Shown piece by piece: positions 33,471 through 43,300 of a stretch of 64,000 nucleotides of DNA. The notes under the pieces were generated by a model. The model saw only the letters and a list, made by a program, of their open reading frames with translations. It was not told the origin of the DNA and did not search any database. Every line of letters starts with the position of its first letter. Within the stretch, counting starts at the first letter, position 1. The translations under genes and the position numbers were made by a program. Source of the stretch: Bacillus sp. AFS088145 (GTDB lineage: Bacteria; Bacillota; Bacilli; Bacillales; Bacillaceae_G); contig NZ_NUUX01000040.1 in NCBI RefSeq assembly GCF_002564465.1, positions 1 to 64,000 on the forward strand, read 5' to 3'.

Positions 33471-34822
33471 GAAGAGAACATATAAAATCAGTTATATTAA
33501 CTACTCTTGTTATAGTAAGCTTGGTTCTTTCATATAGCTTATGGTCATATCAACCAACATACGATGTACTTCAAAATCAAGACTATGTCCAAAAAGTTTC
33601 GATTGGTGCAAAAAGAGACTTTAAGGACATAGTAATTCCGAATTTATTAGTTGTTCATGAATCAAATAAAAATTATGAAACAACTAAACAGAGTAATATA
33701 TCACCAATTTATAGATCATTGCAGAAATCCGAAATCACAAATTTTGAAAACCTGACAAATAAAACGTCTGAAGTTGCCTACCAATCAATAACAAAAGGAA
33801 AAAATAAATTAGAAATTATTTTTCCAACTGTAGTGCCTGTAGAAACATTAGGTAAAGTTCTTAATCTAGATGCAAAACGATTACAAAATGTTTTATTCGA
33901 CAGAATAATCATCAATTTATCTACTAAACAGGATACTTCAGCAAGGATCTATTTTTCAAATGAAGCACAAAATATTCTCTATGGAGCAACCTTTGATAAC
34001 TCTTCAATTATTGCTTCAGTTGAAAAGATAAGAGACAATTACGAAAACTTTACTGAAAGCTTAAGATACAAGTTAGATTCAGGTAAAATAATTTATTTAC
34101 CTAAAAAACCAATCAAATTAACAACGATGGAGTTTCTTACATCGGATATAGATGTTGATAAATTAAAAGATGCAATATTTAGTGATCCATCAAATGTCCG
34201 AAGAGAAAGTACTGATTCAGGAGATACATTCACAGACGGTACTAGATTAATGTCAGTTTCACCATTAAACCGTTCGATTGCATTTGTTAACCCGACAACA
34301 CCTGAAAACAATAATAACCAAAGTCCTAATTTATTAGTCCAAAGAAGTGTTGATTTTATTAATGCTCATGGTGGCTGGACTGATGGATATATATTATCTG
34401 GTGTTAAACCTGAAAATAATGAAGTTTCATTTAGACTTTTTGTAAATAATTTACCTGTGTATAATAATTCAACAATTACGACGGGCTGGGGAGTAGATGA
34501 TATAGAAACCTTTAAACGTCCATTGTATAAATTTACTAGAATCCAGGTGGACAAGAAGGAAAGTGAAATGGAATTAATGGCTGGTCCTCAAATTATGGAG
34601 ATCATATCTAATAATAAATCTATTAATAAATCCCTTATTAAGGATATTAGCTTAGGGTACGAGACTATATTTGATGAAGATAAATCAACAATCAATCAGC
34701 CGTACTATAATAGAGCAATCCAATTAAAACCTGTTTGGATTATAAATTACGATGACACATATAAGAAGATTGATCAAGATTTGCTAAGTAGAACTGGGGT
34801 GAATATTGTTGGATTGGAGTAG
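33467..34822 (+). CDS. walH: WalK regulator WalH (YycH)
   Basis: 451-residue membrane-anchored extracytoplasmic protein. One N-terminal helix (about residues 7-27, SVILTTLVIVSLVLSYSLW) is followed by a long soluble part. With WalI it binds WalK and restrains or tunes its activity. The ATG at 33467 overlaps the walK stop (ATGA), so the two are translationally coupled. Sequence is diverged, as usual for this family; assignment rests on topology and position. Confidence 0.92.
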   Translation: MRREHIKSVILTTLVIVSLVLSYSLWSYQPTYDVLQNQDYVQKVSIGAKRDFKDIVIPNLLVVHESNKNYETTKQSNISPIYRSLQKSEITNFENLTNKTSEVAYQSITKGKNKLEIIFPTVVPVETLGKVLNLDAKRLQNVLFDRIIINLSTKQDTSARIYFSNEAQNILYGATFDNSSIIASVEKIRDNYENFTESLRYKLDSGKIIYLPKKPIKLTTMEFLTSDIDVDKLKDAIFSDPSNVRRESTDSGDTFTDGTRLMSVSPLNRSIAFVNPTTPENNNNQSPNLLVQRSVDFINAHGGWTDGYILSGVKPENNEVSFRLFVNNLPVYNNSTITTGWGVDDIETFKRPLYKFTRIQVDKKESEMELMAGPQIMEIISNNKSINKSLIKDISLGYETIFDEDKSTINQPYYNRAIQLKPVWIINYDDTYKKIDQDLLSRTGVNIVGLE

Positions 34823-35606
34823 GATCAAAACAATATTTATTTTAACTTTCTTAGTACTAGATTTATTTTTAGCGATTCAATATTATCAAAAGCGAAGTAG
34901 CGATCAATTTGATACGATGGCAGAATCGAGTATTGAGGAGCAATTAAAGGAAAATGATATCACATATGTGACATTACCTAAAAATTCTTTAAAGGAATCT
35001 TATATATCGGGTAATAGTAAGGATTTCTCGAAGAAAACTATTGCTGATAGAAAAGGACAGAATATACAAATCTACAAAGATGTATTACAAAGTCAATTGA
35101 AAAAACCAGTTCCAATTGCAGAGACAAATAAAATACTCTTCTTAGAAAATTTTGTGAAGGAGTATGTTTGGAACGGTGGTAACTATCGTTATTGTCAAAT
35201 AGATCCAACGTCAAAAACGATATACTTCTGTCAAACCTATAAAGATCGCCTAATTTATAATATCGAAAGCTCAGTAGTTGAAATAAAGTATAACGATAAA
35301 AATGAGATTTACGGGTATCGCCAAAGATATTTAGAAAACTTAAAAGAAATGATCGATAAAAAGAATGTGCAAGAAGCTTTACCGGCAATTAAAGCCATTG
35401 AAAATTTATTTGTGAAAGATGAATTAAAACCGAGTGATCGAATTACAAAAGTTGATTTTGGCTATTATACAGTAATCCCGTTATCGAATGGAGTTAAATT
35501 CATAGCACCAGCGTGGCATATAATTGTCAATGAACAGCAGGATTACTTTGTTAATGCTATTGAGGGACAAATAATTAAGATCGATAAAGAACAATGGAGT
35601 GAATAG
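34809..35606 (+). CDS. walI: WalK regulator WalI (YycI)
   Basis: 265-residue partner of WalH with the same topology. An N-terminal [22 protein letters not shown] helix is followed by an extracytoplasmic domain. Start is taken as TTG 34809, with the Trp-Ser pair typical of the family and GGGGTG seven bases upstream; TTG 34806 is the alternative. It overlaps the end of walH and is followed by walJ after two bases. Confidence 0.92.
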   Translation: MDWSRIKTIFILTFLVLDLFLAIQYYQKRSSDQFDTMAESSIEEQLKENDITYVTLPKNSLKESYISGNSKDFSKKTIADRKGQNIQIYKDVLQSQLKKPVPIAETNKILFLENFVKEYVWNGGNYRYCQIDPTSKTIYFCQTYKDRLIYNIESSVVEIKYNDKNEIYGYRQRYLENLKEMIDKKNVQEALPAIKAIENLFVKDELKPSDRITKVDFGYYTVIPLSNGVKFIAPAWHIIVNEQQDYFVNAIEGQIIKIDKEQWSE

Positions 35607-35608
35607 CG

Positions 35609-36403
35609 ATGAGTCTGCATTTTAGTGTACTTGCAAGTGGAAGTACCGGAAATGCGTTATACGTTGGGACGGAGAAAACTAAGCTTTTAGTTGATACAGG
35701 ACTAAGTGGTAAAGCGATGGAGTCTTTATTTAAAGAAATCAACAGGGATATAAAAGAAGTTTCCGGCATTCTAGTCACGCATGAGCATAGTGATCATATT
35801 AAAGGACTTGGTGTTCTAGCCAGAAGATATCAAATCCCAATTTACGCGAATGAAAAAACATGGAAAGCAATGAACCATTTAATCGGAGAAATTCCAACAG
35901 AGCAAAAGTTCATTTTTAACATGGAAACGACGATTCAGTTTGGGGATATTGAAGTTGAATCATTTGGTGTATCACATGATGCAGCTGAACCAATGTTTTA
36001 CGTATTTCATCATAATGAGAAAAAATTTGTTACAATTACCGATACAGGCTATGTAAGTGACCGAATGAAGGGGATCATTTCTAACGCTGATATGTACATT
36101 TTTGAAAGTAACCATGACGTCGAAATGCTACGCATGGGAAGATATCCATGGAGTATTAAACGCCGTATTTTAAGCGATGTTGGTCACGTATCAAATGAGG
36201 ATGCTGCACTAGCTATGTCAGATGTAATTGGAGATAAAACAAAACGTATTTATCTTGCCCATTTAAGCCAAGATAATAATATGAAAGAGCTTGCCAGAAT
36301 GTCTGTTACACAAACATTAGAGGGAAAAGGATTTGAAGTTGGGATGCAATTTGAAATTCATGATACGGACCCTCAAAAACCAACAGATATAGTGTATGTA
36401 TAA
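35609..36403 (+). CDS. walJ: Metallo-beta-lactamase-fold exonuclease WalJ (YycJ)
   Basis: 264-residue metal hydrolase with the MBL motif [10 protein letters not shown] near residue 55 and downstream His/Asp ligands in [10 protein letters not shown] and SNHD, ending in a beta-CASP-free fold. B. subtilis YycJ is a 5'-3' DNA exonuclease implicated in mismatch repair. It closes the wal operon at a terminator. The htrA-like gene that often follows is not present here. Confidence 0.94.
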   Translation: MSLHFSVLASGSTGNALYVGTEKTKLLVDTGLSGKAMESLFKEINRDIKEVSGILVTHEHSDHIKGLGVLARRYQIPIYANEKTWKAMNHLIGEIPTEQKFIFNMETTIQFGDIEVESFGVSHDAAEPMFYVFHHNEKKFVTITDTGYVSDRMKGIISNADMYIFESNHDVEMLRMGRYPWSIKRRILSDVGHVSNEDAALAMSDVIGDKTKRIYLAHLSQDNNMKELARMSVTQTLEGKGFEVGMQFEIHDTDPQKPTDIVYV

Positions 36404-36419
36404 AACAAAGCGTATACTT

Positions 36420-36451
36420 AAGGGGAGAGTTTACTTTCTCCTCTTTTTTTT
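36420..36451 (+). terminator. Terminator of the wal operon
   Basis: AGGGGAGA/TTCTCCTC-type hairpin around GTTTACT followed by a T8 run. Confidence 0.8.
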
Positions 36452-36475
36452 ACGTTAAAAAATTATAAATTGGGC

Positions 36476-36582
36476 AGCAGGTAGTAGTACTCGACGTAGT
36501 CGCCAATTTTAGGAATTAAGTATAAGTGCAACTACGCCTCTGACTTCGCCTAAAAGGCTCGTCAATCGACGAGTTTTCTTTA
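36476..36582. repeat. GC-rich palindromic segment of unknown origin
   Basis: Unlike the surrounding AT-rich DNA, this stretch is rich in short palindromes and near-repeats: CGACgtaGTCG, ACTACGCCT and ACTTCGCCT in tandem, GCCTaaaAGGC, and CTCGTC-AATC-GACGAG followed by TTTTCTTT. The last hairpin could act as a terminator. It looks like a remnant of a dispersed intergenic repeat, but only one copy is visible. Confidence 0.45.
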
Positions 36583-36600
36583 TGTGCTAAAAAAAGGAGC

Positions 36601-36835
36601 TGTGTATAAGTGGAAAAAATAATTTTAAGCTGTGATGAGCATATAGAATGGGCTCTTGACGATTTTGTGGATAAGTATAGTGAACCCCCCCTGTTGAATA
36701 AAGTCGAAAAAACGCATAATATATCCACAACCTGTGAATATTGTCAAAATGATGCCATATATATTGTATCGAACATAGATTCCCCCACTAAATGTGGATA
36801 GAAATTGTGGGTATGTGGATAACTTTTGTGTATAA
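36601..36835 (+). other. DnaA-box cluster around the CxxH/CxxC gene
   Basis: Four exact DnaA boxes in one orientation (TGTGNATAA): 36601-36609, 36666-36674, 36814-36822 and 36827-36835. One-mismatch copies lie at 36721-36729 (opposite strand), 36733-36741 and 36793-36801. The density rivals that of oriC, about 29 kb away. Confidence 0.8.
36610..36801 (+). CDS. CxxH/CxxC small protein (YyzF-like)
   Basis: 63-residue protein of the CxxH/CxxC family found next to rlmH in Bacilli. The paired motifs CDEH (residues 8-11) and CEYC (residues 42-45) suggest a structural zinc, as do the following residues NDAIYIVS. Start is GTG at 36610 behind AAAGGAGC, just after a DnaA box. Function is unknown. The gene body and both flanks carry DnaA boxes, so DnaA could influence its expression or that of rlmH. 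Confidence 0.9.
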   Translation: MEKIILSCDEHIEWALDDFVDKYSEPPLLNKVEKTHNISTTCEYCQNDAIYIVSNIDSPTKCG

Positions 36836-36860
36836 CTTGTTTGTAAAGTGAGGATATAGT

Positions 36861-37340
36861 GTGAATATCTCAATTGTCAGTGTTGGAAAGTTAAAAGAGA
36901 AGTATTTAAAGATGGGGATCGATGAATACATAAAACGATTATCTAGTTATGCAAAAATGGATATAATCGAAGTCCCAGATGAAAAGGCACCAGAGAATTT
37001 AAGCGATGCAGACATGCTAATCGTAAAGGAAAAAGAAGGCGAAAGAATTTTAAGTAAAATAGCAGAAGACGCTTATGTAATTGCATTAGCAATTAAGGGG
37101 AAGGAACATACGTCTGAATCACTAGCTAAAAAAATAGATCAACTTGCCACATATGGAAACAGCAAAGTAGCATTTGTAATTGGTGGGTCATTAGGTCTAA
37201 GTGATGCGGTGATGAAAAGAGCGGATGATACATTGTCATTTTCAAAAATGACTTTTCCACATCAATTAATGAAATTGGTTTTAGTCGAGCAAATCTATCG
37301 CTCATTTAGAATTAATAGGAATGAGCCATATCATAAATAG
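36861..37340 (+). CDS. rlmH: 23S rRNA (pseudouridine1915-N3)-methyltransferase RlmH
   Basis: SPOUT-class enzyme that methylates pseudouridine 1915 in helix 69 of 23S rRNA. The 159-residue product has the trefoil-knot signature [14 protein letters not shown] and the conserved end [10 protein letters not shown]. Start is GTG at 36861 behind GTGAGG. Its last codons, GAGCCATATCATAAATAG, are the region used as attB by staphylococcal SCC elements. A perfect hairpin follows, then the accessory genes. Confidence 0.97.
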   Translation: MNISIVSVGKLKEKYLKMGIDEYIKRLSSYAKMDIIEVPDEKAPENLSDADMLIVKEKEGERILSKIAEDAYVIALAIKGKEHTSESLAKKIDQLATYGNSKVAFVIGGSLGLSDAVMKRADDTLSFSKMTFPHQLMKLVLVEQIYRSFRINRNEPYHK

Positions 37341-37352
37341 TTTATTTTAAAA

Positions 37353-37404
37353 TAGAAAAGGGAATGTGCTACCAAGAGTTTTTTGGATCACATTCCCTTT
37401 TCTA
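37353..37404. terminator. Bidirectional terminator between rlmH and the nuclease gene
   Basis: Perfect 16-bp inverted repeat TAGAAAAGGGAATGTG/CACATTCCCTTTTCTA around a 20-base loop containing a CCAA/TTGG mini-stem. It lies between converging genes and can serve both. Confidence 0.8.
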
Positions 37405-37458
37405 TGTATTTAGTCTAATTTTCCATCATAAGTGAAGAAACTATTATCTTATCTAGAC

Positions 37459-38946
37459 TTAATTTGTAGGACCATTGTCAACGCTAGCTTCTACGGCACT
37501 TTGAACGTTAGCCGGCACCGAGGATAGGAAGTCATAACCAGTCATAGACTCAATTGAATCTACACTTACTCTATAGTAGCTCCAAGGGTGACTAGAAGTT
37601 GTTTGATCATTCGGTAGCACTACAGCTATTACCCTCGTAGAAGCTGTAACTCGACTTAAATCATTATTCCCATTAGGTAATACAACGACCACTTTCCAGG
37701 TTTTTGCTGGTACGACAACGCCATTCCCAACAGTAGTCTTATATCCATTAGACCCAGCGCCCCCGGATCCATAGCCTCCAGATATTACATATAATTCGTT
37801 TCCAGCTGATACAAGTGAACGACTATACTCCTCTAAATTAGCCCAAGTAATTTCGTTGTTATTTGGAGCTTGAGGAATCATATTGCTCATTAGAAAAGTT
37901 GCTGAATTATTAGCAACAGTAGATGTACGGTCAGCAGATGGGCACATGTGACCTCGGTCAAATCCGCTTCCTGAAAATTCACTAGCAGTAACTTGATACC
38001 ACCCTGATGGCAATGTAGTATCGGCACGGAAGTCATCCTGACGAGCCACACTTCCAAGGTCAGATGAACCTACGTGCCAACTAACCCAGTTAGGCTCGTG
38101 TTTGCTATTGTTGTAAGATAAATCGTACTGAGGTTTAACCATCAAATAATTATTAGAATTAGATATATTATTTGTAGCATCACTTGGATTTCCCAATCCG
38201 ATATGATCATTATCAGTGCCCGTTTTTGTATTTGTTGAAGGTTCCGCCGTAGAAGACGAATTTTGAGGAACTAGACTGCTCGTAATCACAAAGTCATTAG
38301 CATTATTATTCGTGTCCCAACCATTCCCTTGGCCTTGGGCAGTTCCACCATTGTTGTCCTTACGTTCTATACTTGTCGTAGCAGAAAGAGTACCTACTGG
38401 TGTAGTTTCAGAATCATTTGCAGAGCCGAAACCAACAAAATCTACCACATTAGAATTTGTCGAACCTGATACCGCTGTAGTAACTTTTGCTAGTGCAACT
38501 TTTCCGCTGCTTGCACTTAAATTTATTGTACCTGTAACATCTGCAGCTGGTAGATCAACAGTTCCGCCACCACCACTTGCTTCTTTAATTAAATAATACT
38601 GATGTGACCCAATACTACCTGTCAAATTTGTAATGCTACTGAATATACCAGTTGAAGAAGCATATTGGATAGACCACCCAGAAAGACTAACACTTGAATC
38701 TGTAGGATTATAAAGTTCAATATAATCATTTTTGTAGGAAGTACCACTATTACCTCCTCCACCGTAAACTTCGCTGATAACAACATGAGTTCCAATAGCA
38801 GCCTGTGCGGGTTTCGTAAATAAGTTTCCTAAAGCACTACTAAAAAAAACTAAACTAGAACAAACGAGGTAGGCTGTCTTTCTTTTTAAATTTTTCTTAT
38901 TTTTTTCAGAAAATATTGTGTTTTGTACCATTCGACTTTCTAACAT
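37459..38946 (-). CDS. Secreted lamin-tail-domain DNA/RNA non-specific endonuclease
   Basis: 495-residue secreted nuclease. A basic N terminus and hydrophobic stretch end in AxA (KPAQA), a signal-peptidase I site near residue 49. A lamin-tail domain follows (VVISEVYGGGGNSG, DYIELYNPTD, SLSGWSIQY; about residues 52-165), then a Ser/Thr/Asn-rich linker. The NucA/Serratia-type nuclease domain has DRGH at 330-333 (His333 as general base) and the metal-site segment SNMIPQAPNNNEITW. ATG 38946 has TAGGAGG ten bases upstream; longer frames lack a ribosome site. It may degrade environmental nucleic acid. Confidence 0.88.
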   Translation of the reverse strand: MLESRMVQNTIFSEKNKKNLKRKTAYLVCSSLVFFSSALGNLFTKPAQAAIGTHVVISEVYGGGGNSGTSYKNDYIELYNPTDSSVSLSGWSIQYASSTGIFSSITNLTGSIGSHQYYLIKEASGGGGTVDLPAADVTGTINLSASSGKVALAKVTTAVSGSTNSNVVDFVGFGSANDSETTPVGTLSATTSIERKDNNGGTAQGQGNGWDTNNNANDFVITSSLVPQNSSSTAEPSTNTKTGTDNDHIGLGNPSDATNNISNSNNYLMVKPQYDLSYNNSKHEPNWVSWHVGSSDLGSVARQDDFRADTTLPSGWYQVTASEFSGSGFDRGHMCPSADRTSTVANNSATFLMSNMIPQAPNNNEITWANLEEYSRSLVSAGNELYVISGGYGSGGAGSNGYKTTVGNGVVVPAKTWKVVVVLPNGNNDLSRVTASTRVIAVVLPNDQTTSSHPWSYYRVSVDSIESMTGYDFLSSVPANVQSAVEASVDNGPTN

Positions 38947-39081
38947 AAAATAAAAACCTCCTACTAAGTTTTGAAAAAACATTGACAGAGTAATTGAAAC
39001 AACCCAAAAATAAGAACTTGATCCATTCATCGTGTATGCTTGGGGGGAAATAAAATAACTTATGATAAAAACAAGTCATAA

Positions 39082-39953
39082 AATATTACCGTATATTTAC
39101 ACGGGTATGCCGCGCCTAATTATAATGACGACAAACTGTTAGACCCTTTAATTGAAACTACTAATGTGATTCCAATTAAAAAAGCAGTTAGCAAATGGAA
39201 TGAAAGTCAGTATGGATTGATCTATTACGGTAAAAGAAATTGGAGCTACAATACAAATGGAATCATTAATATCGATAAGGATGGAAAAGAATATAGTCCG
39301 GAAACAGCTAGTACTGAAATAATTGGCTATACAGTATCCTTATTTGTCCCTGGAGTGGATAAAGAAATTACACCTGCTAGATATAACTTAATAGGTAATC
39401 CAAAATGGAGCAAACCATCTACTACCCCAAACCAAGCTACTTCAGAAGATAAGAAAAACGAGCAAACTAATACAAAAGAACAGTTTTTTCTATCTAAAGT
39501 AATTGGTTATAAACTAAATGTTGCGGATAAAGCACTAGGAAGCACATTTTATTCATTAAGCAAAACGACTGATGGTGGAAATACATGGACTATTATTAAT
39601 AATGACCCATACAGCGGAACAGTTGGAGGTGCTTCGGGAATTGTCTTTTTGGATGACAAACTCGGATTTTTAGGAGCAGTAAATCCTTCCGGTAATGAAG
39701 GAGCATTATACCGCACAGACGATGGGGCAAAACTTTCAAAAAAATAAACTATACAACTCACGAAGTAAAGTTAAATAATGAACAGACTATAAAACCTTTT
39801 GACACACCAAGTATGCCATTTATGATGGGCGGAGTTTTAAGTATGTTGGTTGGTCAAGGTTCAGATGGGGATTATAACGGGAATAGTAGCGAACTTTATC
39901 AATCAAAGAATAAAGGGCAAACTTGGAAATTTGTCCAGGAAATAAAAAAATAG
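39082..39953 (+). pseudogene. Frameshifted remnant of a photosystem/sialidase-type repeat protein
   Basis: An open frame from 39082 to 39748 lacks a start codon with ribosome site and ends at ...TDDGAKLSKK. It includes the repeat KTTDGGNTWTIINND and VFLDDKLGFLGAVNPSGNEGALYRTDDG. If one G is restored in the G run at 39724-39727, the reading continues as DGGKTFKKINYTT through ELYQSKNKGQTWKFVQEIKK to a stop at 39951-39953. The repeats (xxxDGGxTWxxI) resemble YCF48/BNR beta-propeller blades. Both the 5' end and the frame are lost, so this looks like a decaying gene; a sequencing error in the G run is the alternative for the frameshift. Confidence 0.75.
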
Positions 39954-39969
39954 ATTGAATTAGAATGTA

Positions 39970-40004
39970 GAAAGATCTCTCAAAAAATTGAGAGATCTTT
40001 TTTA
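39970..40004 (+). terminator. Terminator after the pseudogene
   Basis: AAAGATCTCTCAA/TTGAGAGATCTTT stem with a T6 tail. Confidence 0.88.
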
Positions 40005-40396
40005 TGTTCTTAACTTGCGAGTAGAGATAGAATCACAAGGGAAAAAGCTGAAAAGGATTACTAATTTAATCCAAAAAATGTAAATCTATAAAATTTGTAG
40101 ATTGACAATTCACAAATTCCCCCAAATCCATTCATATAAAATACTTATATAAAACAATAACAACAGGAAGATTACTCCAAATTTTTAACAAAATCTGACA
40201 AAGTTCTTTCTGCACTTTATGCTAAATTTCCCCAATTTACTGTCTATAATACCCCACTTATAATGAAGAATGGCAATTAATTTGTCATAAAATTTTAAAA
40301 ACTATTAAAATTCAGTCATCAAAGGAGGAGAAATGGTTAGGGGGGAATAGAGCTTTTGCTCTATCTATTAAAGTAAAGAAGGGAAATGAGAAAGGT
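40005..40396 (+). promoter_or_regulatory. Long leader region of the giant subtilase gene
   Basis: About 390 bases without a gene. A TATAAT at 40245-40250 is a possible -10, but no good -35 is present. A strong Shine-Dalgarno AAAGGAGGAG precedes a five-codon frame ATG-GTT-AGG-GGG-GAA-TAG at 40333-40350. Its stop overlaps the small hairpin ATAGAGC-TTTT-GCTCTAT (40348-40365), some 30 bases before the main start. Confidence 0.5.
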
Positions 40397-43300
40397 ATGA
40401 GTCATCGTAAAATGAAAAAGATGGTCATGTCAACGTTTCTTGCAACTTCCACACTGCTAGGATACACAGTTCAGGCGTTTGCCATGACAGGTGGAACAAC
40501 TGCAAATGATAGTAAAGCTGTCCAATCTGACAGTAATAGCAAACTTGACTTGACTCAAACGCAACAATTACAGAATTTATACTTGGAGAAACTTAAGTTT
40601 AATCCAAAACTTCTAGATTCATCGGATCAATTAGACTTAATTGTCCAATTTGATGTAGATCCAGCTCCAATTCAAATGCTAAATCAACAAAAAAATGAAT
40701 CATCTGGCAAAATTGCCGTTAATAAGGAAAGTTCAACAGCGATTACACTTGAAAGTGCTCAGCAAAATGTTAATGAAACTCATAGCAATTTTAAGTCTTT
40801 TGTTAGTGGTATATCTAAATCATTAAAAAGTGCTGGTGAGACTAGCCCAATTAAAATAGGAAGAGAATATACACAGGTATTTAACGGATTAGCTGTAAAA
40901 ATACCAAAACAAGCACTCAATGATCTATTGGCTTTACCATACGTTAAGAGTGTTTATCAAAATGTTAAATATGCTCCAATACCGGCTTCACAAAATATTG
41001 ATGTTCCTGATAGTGTTACAGGTGACGGTAAGGTTTCCTCTCAAAAATCAAGTCCAAATTTACTGCCTAATACACGCTCGGAACGTAGTACCACACAAGC
41101 AACTAATGGTACTACTAGTAGCCCTACTATATCAGGAAATTCAGTCGAACCTAAGTCTGGTACTGTCACAACTCCAGGCCCAGAAGGCCCACAATCTGGT
41201 GAAACAGCTGTTCTCGATTGGATGAAAATCCACGACCTTCAAAATGAAAATATTACAGGAAAAGGCGTAAAAGTTGGCGTTATTGATACAGGTCTTGACT
41301 ATCACCACCCAGATCTTGCGGGTGAGTATCAAGGTGGTAAAGATTTTGTAGACAATGATAACGATCCGATGGAAACTGTTTATTCTGACTGGCTTGCTGC
41401 AAAGAATGCAAATGACGCTCTTCCACCAAACCAACAAGATCCAAACTTCCCGACAGATTATCATAATTATATTACTTCTCATGGGACACATGTAGCAGGT
41501 ACAATTGCAGGTCAATCAAGAAATAGTTCTCCGTATGCACTTAGAGGTGTAGCGCCAGAAGTGCAATTATATGCTTACCGAGTTTTAGGTCCTCATGGTG
41601 GTACGGATGAAGCTGTTATCGGAGGAATTGAACAATCGTATAAAGATGGTTGTCAAGTAATTAACCTATCACTAGGTGCAGAATATAATGATTCGTTATC
41701 TCCGAATTCAGTAGCAATCAACAATATTACTGACCTTGGTGTTACGGCTGTTGTAGCTGCTGGTAACGCTGGTCCAGGCGCTGGTACATTGGGAACACCG
41801 GCTGCAGCTGCAAAAGCAATAACGGTAGGAGCGATTGCTGCACCAAAACAAGTTCCAACTTTTGACATACATTCTTATGGAACGTCAGAGACAGAGTCAT
41901 TTGCTATTACAAATACTCGCTTAATTGGGAAAGATTTTTCAGAATCAAATACAAAGCTTAGCGGATCAACTCAGTACGACCTTGTAGATGCTGGATACGG
42001 TACACCTGCTTGGTATGATAATCTTCGTAACAAAAATATAAGCGTTAAAGATAAAGTTGTACTTGTAAAACGCGGTGCAGCCTCCATTAATTTGCTAATG
42101 ATGTATGCAGCGAATGAACATGCTAAAGCAATGATTTTATGGAACCCATCAGATATCCCAGACCTATTATTTGATGACCAAGGCTATTACCCATTTTATT
42201 TTGGATCAGCAGGTGGTTCTGTTTACACTTTGCAAATAGGCATGAATGATGGAACAAAATTCTATAATGCTTTTAAAGACGGTATGATTAAGAAAATCTC
42301 TATTTCCAATGCTGGTAATTTTGAAATGCCAGGGAATTCACTTGCTAGCTTTAGTTCTACTGGTCCTGTTACAGGTTCGTTAGCAATTAAACCCGACGTT
42401 GTTGCGCCAGGTGTCGACATTTTCTCAACAGCTCCTTATGATATTTGGGAGCCAGATAATAAAGGTGATTATTCATATGATTATCAAACAATGTCAGGTA
42501 CATCAATGGCTACGCCTCATGTTGCTGGTATGGCAGCATTGATCTTGTCAGCACATCCTAACTACAAGCCTGAAGATGTTAAGGCAGCGTTGATGCAAAC
42601 TGCTGACCCTATTGACAAACAACAAAGCGTATTCCAAATCGGTTCTGGTAAGACAGACCCATATCAAGCCGTACATTCAGATATGCAATTTAAAGTAAAG
42701 GACTTTGTTCAGTCACGTACATCAACTGATGATTCATCTAGTTCAAATATAGTTACCATTGCAAACACTACAGCTTCTTTTTCGTTTGGCTATACAGCAC
42801 GTTCAGAAGATGGTTCCGTTTCAAAAACTGGTGATTTATACATTACCAATAATGGTACTGCTGCCAAAACTTTCGACTCATCGAGCGCTTTCTTCAAGGA
42901 TGCTTTCTTAACAGATGGAAAAGACGGTGAGGCAGAGGGAGCGAAAATTAGTATAAGTGATGTAGTTTCGCCTACAACGGAATTAAAATCAGTCACTGTT
43001 CCTGCAGGCAAAACGGTTCATCTTACAGTAAAATTCATTGCTCCTGATTCAACTGCAAGTGGATATTATGAGGCATATATAAACTTTGTTAACCCGGATC
43101 GTGCGAATGAAACGTACCGCATTCCTCTTGCAATTAATGTTCAAAATAGAGGTGTTGATTTCAGGGTTCAGAGAAAAGCAATAACGCTTTCTGGAAAGAA
43201 AAACTTTAATCCTAATACGTATGCAGTAATCCCAACATCATGGGCAGAACTTAGAATAAAAAGTCAAGTTGACCCTTCCTATGGAATTAGAATTTATGTG

